Below, in pieces: positions 20,106 to 31,313 of a DNA stretch of 64,000 nt. Source of the DNA: Hetaerina americana (taxonomy: Eukaryota; Arthropoda; Insecta; Odonata; Calopterygidae); the NCBI GenBank assembly GCA_022747635.1, contig JAKTNV010000238.1:124001-188000 (forward strand). The letters are read 5' to 3'. How positions within the stretch are numbered: the first letter of the stretch is position 1; the number at the start of each line of letters is the position of its first letter. The notes beneath the pieces are model-generated. The model saw only the letters and a list, made by a program, of their open reading frames with translations, searched no databases and had not been told where the DNA came from. The position numbers and the translations under genes were made by a program.

Positions 20106-20439
20106 TTTAAGGATTCAAGTTCCTTCTAGATTATTATTATTAGGAGTTAATTTCATTGTTTCCTTGAAAATTGTATCTTAGCACAACAGTCTGATTGACC
20201 TAATTTCTCTTAAATTTTTAGTAGTTCTAAGGTTAATTTGTCCATAAAGACATTGCCTCATTTTGTTTCTAATAATAATTTCAATGCCCATATTTTCATG
20301 AAGAATTTCTAGTCTTTGAGCTATTTTTGGTATCATCATGATTACTGATTTGCCCAGTAAAATTAAACCTACATATATTTTATATCCTTATTATGCTTTT
20401 TGTGTGCAAAAATGTCCAAATGTAGAAGATGCAAAGGTA

Positions 20440-20860
20440 CGACTCAGAGCCACTCAAAGACAGGCTAAGCAGGCAGGTTTCATATTAATCATTTATGTTT
20501 AAATACTAACAAAACTCAGCATATTGTATGCAGTTATAGTATATAAAAATGTACTGATGTTGAAAATTCTAAAATACTAGGAATTAATATAGATAGGAAA
20601 CTTAACAGGGAGACTCACATCAGTCAGATCTGTAATGAACTGATTAAAGCTCAAATTTCTCATTTCAAATGAGTATCGTTTAACTCCCTGCCATGTCCCC
20701 TTTCCATGTCATTTGAATTACAGTGATGAATTATGGGGTCATTTCCCTAAACATATCATACGAATCTTGCTACTACACAAGAGAGATTTTTGCTCCCTTG
20801 CTAATACACCGCATCGTGATTTCTGCAGACCATTTTTAATTAGCTGTGGAGTCATGATTG
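20440..20860 (+). pseudogene. Eroded LINE RT C-terminus (CR1/Jockey-type)
   Basis: Without a usable ORF, translated pieces read in order: LCLNTNKTQHIVCS (about 20496; the usual LNxxKT motif), a KILGINIDRKLNRETHI block (about 20570) matching the LG-x-D-x-L thumb motif, a YSDELWG block (about 20720), and LLHKRDFCSLANTPHRDFCRPF (about 20768), matching the LQKRAIR...HCRPLF region. Many stops. About 330 bp before it (20106-20435) show no motif. Confidence 0.6.
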
Positions 20861-21295
20861 TACACCATGTGGGGTAGAGCAAATCTAAATAATACTATTT
20901 TCTGTGGAATTTCATCAACTTACAGCGCATTTCATATTGTGGACATTCAAATGTAAAACTATCTGTTTTTTTACACTGTTTTTGTAACACTCATTGTTTA
21001 TTGAGAGATGAGTCAGGTGGAAATGAAATCCTTTGAGTTTGGTGAATTCATCAAAATAAATCCAAGAACGCTACATGAAAACTGCTAATTCTTCAAGGAA
21101 ATTTGGCAGAATTTATGATGGGTGTCATTTTATTATTTTTGCACATTTTGGTTTACTAAATTCTCCATAATCAAAGGACAATTGATGCATGATCGTTCAT
21201 CATACTTAATGAGAATTTAACAGTTTAAATGAGCAAGCCATTATATTGGTGATGTTAAACATTTTTTAATTATTGAACACAAACACTCAAATTCA
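20861..21295. other. AT-rich, no gene seen
   Basis: Non-coding sequence between the LINE remnant and repeat R1. Nothing is recognised. Confidence 0.5.
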
Positions 21296-22400
21296 AGGAG
21301 ACTTCTTATTGTCTTACATTGCTCCAATATTTAATTAAATTTTGTTTCCATTGATTCTGAATTTGCATAAAAATAAAGCCCGTCTAAATGCATAGTGTAG
21401 GTACTCAATTAAACTGCATATAATCAACCATTATCGGTTTGCTGTGAAAGTGAGTACATTAATTCCATTTGAAATATAAAGGTCACACTTGTATCCTTAA
21501 ATAATGGCATTTTCAAGAATAAAAGCAATGCCAATCGAACAGAATGTAGAAGAAGAAATGAATTTACGTCACAATCACCATAATTAAAAAGGAGTATTTC
21601 ACAACAGCAAGGGATTTGTGGCGTTAATAGGTGTATTTGCGAATTGATTCAGCATATTAAATAAAATGGTACCTCACTACAGAACACAATAAAAATCTAA
21701 TTTTTCGTTAACTACTTAAATATCGAATCTTCCTATTTATAACCATTGTATTTTAAGAATCCATTTTGAATGATTTTGACTCAATGTATCGTTTGATCAT
21801 TGCGCATGTGAAATAATACTATTTTCTAAACATTATTGACGATGTTTATAGCTGTCGTTTGACACTTGACTCCCGTTCAATTCTACCAAAAACATAGATC
21901 TTAACTACTTCAAAAAGGAATATTTACAAATATATTTTCTACAGAGATAGATACTGCAGTAAATTCAAGCAAAGCCCAAAGCAATTAAAACATGACTATC
22001 CCCAAATCAATTAAAACATGACTATCTCAGCAGCAAGTATTATTGTTGTGTATGTAATTAGGTGTTCTCCAAATTTAAAAGGCATATATCTCACAAAAGA
22101 TCTCAACCGTCCATTCTTTCCAAAATACATTCACTAAGATGAGCAACCTGAAACAGCATATCCTTGTTTACGCAAATGAGAAGCCATACCGTTAAGAATT
22201 TGCTCCATGTCATTCAGTTGGAAAGGAAAGCCTATGGTCTGTGAGTGTGTAAAGAATGCTGTTTCTGAAGTACGCAATAATGTTTGTTTTGATTCGTTCA
22301 TTTGGTGACACTGTTGCCGTGGCAACAGTAACAAACAAGTGAAGAATGAAATGTTTCGAATTGGATTGAGAATAAGATCTAATTTTAAAGAGAAATAAAG
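21296..22400 (+). repeat. Dispersed repeat R1, copy 2
   Basis: Aligns in order with 2478-3735. It runs without a break into R2 (from 22352), showing that R1 and R2 are parts of one larger repeat of at least 2.8 kb. Confidence 0.7.
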
Positions 22401-22854
22401 TATGCTCTATGGATACTATATTTTCGTTTATTAGGTATAACGATCAAATACTGAAAAGGAAAATCAAATTATTGGACATGTGCGGAGACATACAAACGTT
22501 TGACTTTCCTTTCTCCACAAATATATAATGGCAATTGAAGATGTTTTTCTTTCTTGCAAGCAAGAAAGTCATTTCATGATGTATCCAGGCTTCGTATTGG
22601 TAATATAATAAATAAATGAATGAATAAATTAACCATACATGGGAAGGAGTGTATAAAATACATAAAATATGTAATTATATATAAGAATGCGAACCATTGC
22701 CTATTAGTGTACACGTCTGGGCTATCTTTCCAGCAATGCAAGTTAATATTTTGTAGTTTCATTGTGGTTCTTTTTCTTCTTAGTTTCCAAATTTCGGCGT
22801 GCTTTGATGGCACTTAAAGATGATGACGCATCGATGTTGCTGACGACCCATCGT

Positions 22855-23275
22855 CAGCAACATCAATGCACCAACCCACAAGCTAGCGCAATATGTTGCA
22901 CATCCTCTTCAACTCTTCGCCAGAAAAACTGACTTTTTTGCTAAAACTTCCATGGATTTCATTCACGTTATTCGGAATGCTGAAGTCCAAGAAGTCAACA
23001 TGCTGGTGACGTTTGATGTCACCTCCTTGTTCACAAATACACCCATTGATGACTCCATGCTACTCATCAAAAACCTCACCTCACAGGGATTGGCTAAGGA
23101 TTAACCTGGACCTCGCAAATTCTGCCTCTTGAACTCATAGTTCCTTTGGAATGATAAGCACATTGAACATGATGAATGTGCAGCCATGGGATCACCCCTC
23201 TCTTCCGTACCCACCAACATTTTCATTGAGATCTCTCAGCTGAAGGCAATGGTCTTACCCAAAGAAACCAACCCG
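22855..23275 (+). pseudogene. Penelope-like RT remnant in R2
   Basis: Translated sequence contains HKLAQYVAHPL, FIHVIRNAE, LVTFDVTSLFTNTPIDDS (about 23007), then stops near 23102, then NDKHIEHDECAAMGSPLSS (about 23140-23210) and NIFIEISQLK. DVTSLFTNTPI and AAMGSPLS are the classic Penelope-like RT boxes. The following YVDD region is absent. The copy at 49635-50030 has the same breaks, so the decay came before the duplication. Confidence 0.7.
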
Positions 23276-23584
23276 TAGTAATAGTGGTTCTTTTTGCACC
23301 ACTTTTTACAACATTTAAAACCTCAATCCAATTTTGATAAATACATCAATGTATAAAAAAACACATAAATAGTTAAAAACAAAATTATTTAAAAATAAAG
23401 AAACGGAAACTCAAGTTGTCCGTTCAGGGCAGTTTCCTTTAAAAACTCGGAAACCTTACCAACAGAGTTGGAGTCCGATCCTAAACTATTGCTTAAATTA
23501 CCTCTTATTTTAAAAAAGGTATCTGGCCTTTTATAATTTATTTCTGAGTCACAATCAGGCGCAAGTTACAAACATTGCAGCAAG

Positions 23585-24090
23585 GTTGCACTTTTGTCTC
23601 CATGAAGAGTGTGTGAGGGCTAAGTGCCCTATTCTCAGGCTCGTGATCCTGACCTCTTCCCTCTGAATGTTCCAGATGGAAGAGGGCGCTGTCAAAACAA
23701 CCAAATTTATGGCCTTAAGTTCCTTGTTTTGCAAGAATCACCAAGCTTCCTTCCACTGGTTCAGAACCAAATTCTGCAAGGCAGCCCCGACGTCTACCAC
23801 AGGAAGCAATGTTGAGTCTGTTTTGAGATTGACCAAGGCTTCCTTTCCTGCTTTGCCAGCTTTTTCAATGCCTGGTATTCCCACATGACCAGCAGTCTAT
23901 ATAGAGGATACCTACTTCCCCTTTATCTGAAGGGACCACAGGGTATAATAGATCTCCTGAACCATCAGGTGCATTGATGACAAGACCGGTATGGATTATA
24001 GGGAAAAAAAAAGATTGCGAACATATGAGAGAAGAGCCATTACATTCTCTTATGTCTTTTAGGGCCCTTTTGATAGCTGACAGTTTGGCT
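23585..24090 (-). pseudogene. LINE RNase H and C-terminal remnant in R2
   Basis: Read on the minus strand: a FTAKLSAIKRALKDIREC block (the RNase H helix with AExxAI), then VGIPGIEKAGKAGKEAL (the GxxGNExAD-like motif), NQWKEAW, and VRITSLRIGHLALTHS followed by a CCNVC pair. This is the order seen at the C-terminus of R1/Jockey/I-type ORF2 proteins. Catalytic residues are not assignable and several stops occur. The second copy is at 50330-50640. Confidence 0.6.
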
Positions 24091-24096
24091 GTGAAC

Positions 24097-25620
24097 CCCT
24101 CAATCATCTCTTAACTCTCTTCCACCCTCCGATCAACACCCTCCGCCACCCTCTGGAGAACACTCTCCCTCAATCAATGACCAATCATCAACCGCAAATA
24201 CAAGAACTGCTCTATTGAGCATAATTACGAAACTTCACTCTCCTACTGACAGTAAAACCCTTATTAGCATCATCACCAATGACCTTATACCAGCCCTTCT
24301 TCAACTTGTAAATGGTGCCCATTTCACAAATAAACAACCACTTCCTTAAAGTTTTACAATGGAATATAAATGGCATAAAAAACAAAAAAAGAGCTAAACC
24401 TCCTAATAACAAATTATTATCCAGACATCATCCTTCTTCAAGAAACCAAAAATAAAAATAGCCAAACATTTAATTGTCCAAATTACTCTATAATCAGAAG
24501 AGATAGAGCCAATGATCCTGGTTGCGGGGTCATGATCCTATCCAAAACTAACCTACTCTTTACATAACTTCAACCCCCACCCACCCAAAAACTGGAACTT
24601 GCTGGAATAGCAATAAAAGGAGTTACTGGGACCCTTAACATTTGGTCAGCCTACTTTCCACCTTCATCCTCAAAGTCAGACGCCCCTGGCTTATCAGCGC
24701 TCTCATCCCTACTGCACCCAAAGCTCATAAAAGGTGGTGAGTTAAACGCCAAACATTCTGCCTGGGGTTGCAAAACCACTATCACACGAGGGCGAGCCCT
24801 TCATAAGCTCCTAATTACCAAAAATATTGCAATTCACTCACCGCCTTTCCCTACCCTCTTCCATCATCACCCCCACTCCTCCAATATCCTGGATGTAGTT
24901 CTATTATCCGCAGATATCGCATTCCAAATCCTCAACCTAGATAACTCAGCCTCGGACCACTGCCCCATATTTTACTGCGTTCCTACACTCCTCCATACAA
25001 CCAGAACCAACTAGAAGAGTTAACTGGAAACTATTTAAAGAAAACTGCTTGGCCATTAATCTTGTCCCATCTCCTGCTAGCAATCCAGACAGCATAGAGA
25101 AAGCGGCTCAAGATTTTACAAGCACCTTAACCAAAATCATTCATCGCTCTTGCTTCCCTCCTTCTCCGACCTCCATCGCTGGTGCCACACTACCTCAAGA
25201 TATTTTGCGCATAACTTCCCTTAGAAACAAGGCCAGAGCCCTCATGGCAACGCACTCATCTCCGCCAAGATAAAATCGGCTTCTGTGCACTTCGAAACCT
25301 TGTAACATCCAAAACTAGAACAAATTGGGAAAAAACTTGGCAGGAGAAAATAAGTTCACTCTCACATAACGACAATTCGGTATGGACCCTAGCCCACTGT
25401 CTGCGAAGGAAAAAGGTACCCATCCCGCCAATACCACATAATGGGAGAGCACCAAACGATGACTGCGACAAAGCAAATACCTCTGCCGACTCCCTCGATT
25501 GCATTTTAAAAAACCATAATACATCATCGTTGGATTTAGAAGCATTGAACAGCGTCTCTTGCCTGTCACTTTGCCCATTCCACATATTCCCGGAAATTAC
25601 TTCTCATGGACTTTACTCCA
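24097..25620 (+). mobile_element. Jockey-clade LINE J1 copy b
   Basis: Starts within ORF1 (a LSIITKLHSPTDSKTLISII-like tail, 24205-24340), then ORF2. The endonuclease at about 24355-25010 has PDIILLQETKN (24420), AIKGVTGTLNIWSAYFPP (24607), KGGELNAKHSAWGC (24730, with GE replacing the usual GD) and SASDHCPI (24950). The linker and start of RT follow to 25620, where the sequence is cut inside the PQELYSI-equivalent block by an inverted LTR end. Several stops are present. It has the endonuclease that copies a and d lack, so it represents the fuller J1 architecture. Confidence 0.85.
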
Positions 25621-25621
25621 T

Positions 25622-25752
25622 TTGTTGCGTGGACATAGTAGGGTTGGGTTCGTGGAATCAAAGAGGGGCTTTCATTGCAAAACATTTATTGGACTTACTA
25701 CACAAGGAGTCCGGCCCGGAAGGAAAGAGGAAGCGCAGAGACAACAGCAGGT
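25622..25752 (-). mobile_element. Inverted LTR end matching the element B LTR
   Basis: Reverse complement of about 30961-31091 over about 131 bp with only a few mismatches, including the CCAATAAATGT polyadenylation-like motif. On the plus strand it begins TGTTGCGTGGACATAG, the inverted form of an LTR 3' end. It abuts J1 copy b on the left and the GC-rich Jockey LINE on the right. With the 31-kb LTR it frames that LINE with inverted repeats. Confidence 0.8.
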
Positions 25753-25931
25753 TCGGCCTCCGTAAGAGATTTCCACAACCTTTAGTGTCTTCAGTCACTG
25801 TTCTGCTTTGCTTATAGAGCAGTTTCTTGCAAGGGCTCTTGCGTAGCCCTTACACTGCGCCTTTCCAGCCTCCAAGGCTACTAAGGCGGGAAGAATTCTT
25901 CTGCGTTTTCAGTCGTTTGATTTATTCCCGC

Positions 25932-28682
25932 TCAGAGCAGCCTTGGCTTCTTCTTTGCCGGAAGGGTGTCTTGCTCGTCTTGGGATGCTATGGGGCGCTT
26001 GTAGCGGTCCCATGGCCAGACCCTTATGTCGCCAACCCGGAGAATTACTTTTACTTCCGCTTCTGCCGCTTTTATGAAGAATTTTCCAGATATTCTAGGC
26101 AGAAGGACGTCCAGGGTTTCCAGCTATTCGTCTTCGTGCATCTCGGAAACGCGGGCGTAACGACCGCGTGCCATGATGTAATGAAGAGCAGAATTCTGCA
26201 CCACCTGAATGTGAGCGAGACTCGTTCGCGACACTCCTGACCATACCGGAGCAGCGTACGTGATGACAGGCAGCACGCACGCTTGGTACAGTCTACGCTT
26301 CGTGTCCATACTCAGGACCGGCGGGCGGATAATCGGCCGGAGCCGATTAAGCGCCGCGAATGCCTTTCTACGTAAACGAAGCGTTTGGGCGTTGCAAAGG
26401 AGTTTCCGGTCCATCAGCACTCCGAGGTAGGTAACTTCGGATTCCAACGGTAGGGCGACTCCATTCACAGTTAGGTTCACTCCTGGCAGCCGAACATTTC
26501 CCGGATGGAAGATGATCGCCTTCGTTTTCTGTGAGTTAACAGCAAAGCGCCATCGGCGGTACCATTCTAGGAGATCCGCCACAGCGCTCTTCAGTCTTCG
26601 CACCGCGGTCACCTTCTGCCAGGAGCAGCACAGGAGGGCCGTATCGTCGGCATAGAGAGACAGGATCTCGAGGTTCCCACGTGGAGTTGGAATGTCGTGG
26701 GAGTAGATATTGTAAAGCAGTGGTCCGAGGACTGATCCCTGGGGCACGCCGGCGGAGATCCGACGCACCCCTGAATTCGCCCCGAGCCATTGCACGGTGA
26801 ACGTCCTGTCTCTCAAATAGGAGTGAACCATCCGAACAATCCAAGGTCGAAAATGGAGTCGTCTCATCGTCAACAAGAGAGCCGGATGCCAGACGCGATC
26901 GAACGCCTTACTGACGTCGAAGAAGGCCCCAGCAACCGCCCTATTCCTGTTGAAGCTGTCCGTGATGAAATCCGCCGCTCGCACCAGCCGATGGACTGTG
27001 GAAGGCTGCGCACGGAAACCAAACTGCTCCTCCGGGAGGATGTCATTCTCCCGGACGAAATCAGTCAGCGGCCGTTGCAGCAGTCGCTCGAATATCTTAC
27101 CGAAGCCGTCGAGCAAGAGGATAGGCCGGAATTCTCCGGGACCCACCTCCAATTTCTGCGACTTTGGCCGGCAGACGATTCTCGCTCTTCTCCAAGTGGT
27201 CGGGAAGTAGAAAATCCTGACACAGCCATTTAAGAGCTTTGTCAGGGACCTCACCGCCGCCTTTGGAAGCTCCCGAATGACCACATTGGGAATGTTGTCG
27301 CTTCCGGGGGCCTTCCTCGTGCGGAGGCGACGTATTGCCTCTTTGACGTCCTTCTCGTCGAATCTCGGAATTTCCGAGGCGTCTTTCAGATCGGCGTCTC
27401 CGGCTCTTTCAAACGCCTCGATTTCTTCTTCAATCTCGGCAGAAGCGGAATTCCCAGGATTGGGTGAAAAGCTGCAGACCAAGTGATCAGCGAGCAGTTC
27501 CGCCTTCTCCATGGGAGATCGTGCCTCCCTGTCTCCGTCGGTAATAATCGGGTCCTGTCTTTGAGGGGCCCGCAGCCTCCGGCATATCTTCCACACCGAC
27601 GGCAGGTCCTCGTTGCCGTGTTCCGAAAGGAGCTCCTCCCGCAGGTGCGCCTCCCAGTGGTCCGATCGGACCTCCCGGAGGGCATCCTGTACCGCTACTT
27701 TGAGCTCTGAGAGCTGCCTTCTCACATCCGCTGTACGATATTCCTGCCATTGGCGCCGCACGTTGTTTCGCCGCGCAATGAGGCCTCTAACCGCCGCTGG
27801 AAGTGGAACCCGAAGATACGAGTTCCGTTGTTCCTTAAGCGGTATCGAGGCCTTCATTGCGCCGTCTATTGCAGAGGTGAGGTGGCTGACCATTTGATCG
27901 GCCATCTCCGGTGAAGTCGGCTCCAGTGGCTCTCTTGGCAGCTCCTCAGCGATGACGTTGCGGAAACTGCTCCAGTCGGCCGACGACAGATCCAATCGCC
28001 GGGTGGAAGACAGCACTGGGATTCGGCTCCCCACTGCCAGGATGATCGGGTTGTGGTCCGACGACAGTTCCACGCATGTGTACAAACTCAGGGACGTCCT
28101 TACATTGTGAGCAATCGCAATGTCTAAAACGTCCCCTCGTTCGTGCGTGGGTATCGCCGGTCCTAAGATGGTTAGGCCTTTTGCATCTGCTAGCTGACGC
28201 AGGGATTCTCCTCTCGGGTTCGAGGACCGTGAATTCCAAGTAAGATGCTTGGCATTTAGGTCCCCCAAGATGACCGATGGTCCGCTGTCCCCCGAAAGGT
28301 ACTGGATGAGATCCGGATCCCAAGGTTTCCCGGGTGGGAAATACAGAGATGGGACCCGGAGCCATCCTCCTCTTGTCCGTACGTCCACCGAAACAGCCTC
28401 CGCATGCGGGTGAGAAATCTCTCGACATGCTCGGTGCTCGATGGACCTGTGGACGAGGATGGCAGCACCTCCTGAGGTTCTAAGTTGTGGGCGCCTGGCA
28501 TCCCTGTACGCCCTATAGATGGTCCAGCCAGGTAACCTCCAGGCGTCCGTTGGCCGAAGGTGTGTCTCATTGACAGCGGCGACTATGGCTCCCTTCTCCT
28601 GGAGAAACGCCCGTAATTCCTCGCGTCGGCGAAGAATTCCGTTGGCGTTCCATTGCGCAAGCAGGACGGGTCGTTCAGCCAT
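25932..28682 (-). pseudogene. Jockey ORF2: endonuclease and reverse transcriptase, one stop
   Basis: Retrotransposition enzyme. Chosen start is ATG 28682 (MAERPVLLAQWNANG), which overlaps the end of ORF1; an upstream in-frame Met at 28793 lies inside ORF1. Residues 1-230 are endonuclease: WNANG, AAVNETHL (Glu), VILGDLNAKH and SSDHNPI. RT spans about 420-720: RKAPGSDNIPN, AFFDVSKAFDRVWH (first catalytic Asp), SAGVPQGSVLGPLLYNIY and SLYADDTALL (about residue 675). The only defect seen is TAG at 26124-26126; 63 sense codons follow to the TGA at 25932-25934 and look like the authentic C-terminus. Full length would be 916 residues. Confidence 0.9.
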
Positions 28683-30621
28683 GGTTGGTTGAATTTCCGA
28701 TCCTGCTGCGCACCAGCTCTTCCAGGAGTGAGAGGAGAAGTTTGCCCTGCGTCGAGGTGACGAGTTTCTTCGAGGTGCATGCAATAACGGCAATGGTCTG
28801 CCATAATTCCTGGTCCTCTCTGTCTGGTGTCAGCGAGGACTCTGCGGAAACTGGAGACTTATCAGTTGATGTCCGCTCTCTCCGTTTTTCCAGTTTCTGG
28901 CTTGGTTTTTCGCCTTCTTCACTTGCCGTTCGGAGGGTGTTCCCAAGCGCCCTCTGGGTTGGCATCGTAATGGCTTTTCCTTCTTTCCCGGTGGCGATCG
29001 GGGATTTCTTCTTCTGCTTCTTTTTCTCCTTCTTCCCTTCGGAAGAAAAAGGAAGGGTCGCTTCTTTCGGAGGGAGGCTGTCGGGGGGTGACGAGTTCCC
29101 CTTGTTGGCCTCTCCTACGGCTGGCGCTGGTGGTGGTTCTCGGACCGCCTCAGCATCCCTGGGTGGATCTGTGATATCCACCTCCATGTTCCCCTCTTCT
29201 CCGGAGAGAGCCTGAACCTTGTCCTGAGAAGGGCCCTTCAGGATTGCTCCGTAGGTTGTAGCGTGATCGACTTGTCGGAATGGGTTTTTTCCCGGTTCCG
29301 CTGCCAGTTTCTTGGGCGCCTGCTTCCCTGGTGCTGGCTTGCGTGCGTTGGCGTGTTGTCGCCGCTCAGCCTCCTGAAAGGCGGGACACCGGCGAGAGAC
29401 GGCCGCATGAGGTCCTCCGCAGTTCGCTCAGATGGCATCATCTCCCCTTCCTCGGGAGCATTCCTTGACTGCGTGTGCTCCAGCACAGCGCAGGCAGCGT
29501 TTCGCACACCAGCAAGCTATGCCGATGTGTCCAAACCGCATGCAGTTGCTGCAGTGGAGTTGACCTCTGTCTCCACGGTAACGCTCCACAGTGACGTAGC
29601 GGTGGCAGAGCTGGCGGATGTCCCCGGGGGCGATGGCCGATGGAGTCTTTACCACGTTCGCTACGTGGCGATCTATGGGGACCGGTTTTCCGTCCTCCGT
29701 GACCGTAAGGCGACGTACGCTACGAATTTCGTATCCGAGGGATCTGAGTCCCTCGGATACCTTTTCGACTGCTATCCATCGAGAGATACCCTTGATGAAC
29801 AGCTTCATCCCTGGCACCCTTTCAATGGGCTGCGAGTGGTGTTGGATTTTCTTGCTCTGCAGCAAGGAGAGTGCCTTTTCATGCCCCTCTCTGTTGGAGG
29901 TGATGATCCGGATTAAAGCTCTTCGAACTTCCAAGCTGAAAGCATCACCTATGTCGCCCGACAGCTGGTCAATCAGTCCCTGGACGTCGGTGACCCCATA
30001 GACGACGATAGGCGGTGGTCGCAGCGTCTTAGGTTCCGGTGCCGGTAGAGGTGTGGCTTCCGGGACGGCTGCGTCGTTCGTCAGAAGCGGTTTCCTTTTC
30101 TTCCTCTTGGAAGAAACCAAGGTAAATCCGTCGTCGCCTTCCCCCTCCTCTGTGCTCAGCGCAAGCTCCGCCCTATCGTCTCCTTGAAGATTCGGCATCC
30201 GCGTAACCGCGGAATCTTCTGGCTTCTGGTTCCTTCCAGATGCCTTCTTTCGCTTGACGCCGCCTGCGGTGTCCTTCACCACCTGGCCCTGTAAAGGGCC
30301 GAGGTCTGCTGTTGCCTCCGTTGTCCCGCTTCGGGCCTTCGTCTCCTCCAAGCACTGCGACGGGCTGAGAGCCAAGGCTTCAACACCTGATGATGAATTT
30401 GCCGAAGGCTTAGATACCCCCGGCAAAACAGCTGGAGGTTCTTTGCCTTGCGGACGATTATTCCCACGCTGTGTAATTCCCTTCGTGGACATGAAGTCTC
30501 CGAAGGAGTTGGCACGACGGTGCGTCTTCCTCCTCACCTGGACCACCGGAAAAGCAGAGTTGCTAGAAGACATCCGAAGAAAGTAGTAGGCTCTCGTCTG
30601 ATGTCTCCTTGATTCTGGCAA
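28675..30621 (-). pseudogene. Jockey ORF1 (Gag-like, zinc knuckles), two frameshifts
   Basis: Nucleic-acid-binding protein gene. The first frame runs from ATG 30621 (or 30573, MSSSNSAF) to about 29440: a Ser/Pro-rich N-terminus, the PPPIVVYGVTDVQGLI block typical of Jockey ORF1 (about residue 200), an RNA-binding-like region ending near residue 345, and knuckles CSNCMRFGHIGIAC and CLRCAGAHAVKEC. The frame then shifts (29238-29507) and again near 29200 to the Lys-rich tail (28675-29187), which ends with a TGA overlapping the ORF2 start (ATGGCTGA). The overlap suggests coupled or reinitiated translation of ORF2, as proposed for related LINEs. Confidence 0.85.
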
Positions 30622-30956
30622 TCAAGTTGGGGCGCTCGGGGTTTATATATGAATTCCCGGGTACAAAGACCGGGCGCCGAACTCCGTATCATTAGCGGAA
30701 GGGGAGAGAGCAGGTTAACCTCGGTAGTGCGTGACTGTGTCCAGCCACTGTTCGCCAAATTTGCTATCGCGGATTCGGCGAAAAGGACACTAGCTCGCAT
30801 GAGTCCTTCTAGATGTCCGAGCATCATGTCCTCGCGACATTATGTATTGAGACTGCCATCTACTTGGCTTTTCCGAAACATCAGAACTAGCATCATGTCC
30901 CCGCGACATCACCCCGGCTTTGAAATCAAACTGTGAGCCCCTTAGAAGTCAACCTT

Positions 30957-31091
30957 GCTTTCTCCGCTGTTGTCTCTACGCTTCCTCTTTCCTTCCGGGC
31001 CGGACTCCTTGTGTAGTAAGTCCAATAAATGTATAGCAAGGAAAGCCCCTCTTTGATTCCACGAACCCAACCCTACTATGTCCACGCGACA
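30957..31091 (+). mobile_element. 3' part of the 5' LTR of Gypsy element B
   Basis: Ends in GCGACA followed by the primer site, as in element A. Contains CCAATAAATGT near 31020. The LTR start is not resolved; further GCGACAT-type motifs at 30826-30840 and 30895-30909 resemble the LTR terminus (31078-31092) and may mark nested or older LTR ends. Confidence 0.7.
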
Positions 31092-31094
31092 TAT

Positions 31095-31106
31095 TGGTGT
31101 CAGGTG
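31095..31106 (+). other. Primer-binding-site-like sequence of Gypsy B
   Basis: TGGTGTCAGGTG, identical to those of elements A and C, starting four bases after the LTR end. About 200 bp of leader without a gene follow before gag. Confidence 0.65.
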
Positions 31107-31313
31107 TGGGGTGGCGGAGTCTTGGAGCGGCTTATTTAAATGCAACTTGCCTTCCGTCCATCATGCTTCATTCGTTTGATTGAATTTCGATTTAAGAAGT
31201 AGTTACGCGTAATGCCAAAAGGAAACTAACCCCATTTTTTTTAACGAGAATCGGTTATATTGCTAACATATGGCGAATGAATTTTGTCCTAGCCGTATTG
31301 TCTTTAAATCATA

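Larger units (their letters stand above)
22352..24095. repeat. Dispersed repeat R2, copy 1 (contains Penelope and LINE remnants)
   Basis: Highly similar to 49111-50640 from its first bases (TGTTTCGAATT). The copies differ by small substitutions, and the second lacks about 200 bp near 23550-23780. A further partial copy is inverted at 52020-52440. Inside are an eroded Penelope-like RT (plus strand) and a LINE RNase H remnant (minus strand). It ends at 24095 where J1 copy b begins. Confidence 0.8.
25753..30956 (-). mobile_element. GC-rich Jockey LINE, nearly full length
   Basis: Contains 5' UTR (about 30622-30956), ORF1 and ORF2 in order on the minus strand. Its GC content is visibly higher than all AT-rich flanks, which suggests a different origin or a younger insertion. 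No poly-A is seen at the 3' end (25753), where it touches an inverted LTR end. No clear target-site duplication is found. Confidence 0.85.

Noticed and set aside
28685..29916. Plus-strand ORFs of 176 and 217 codons
   Set aside because: Shadows of the GC-rich Jockey ORF1 on the minus strand; compositionally biased, no motifs.
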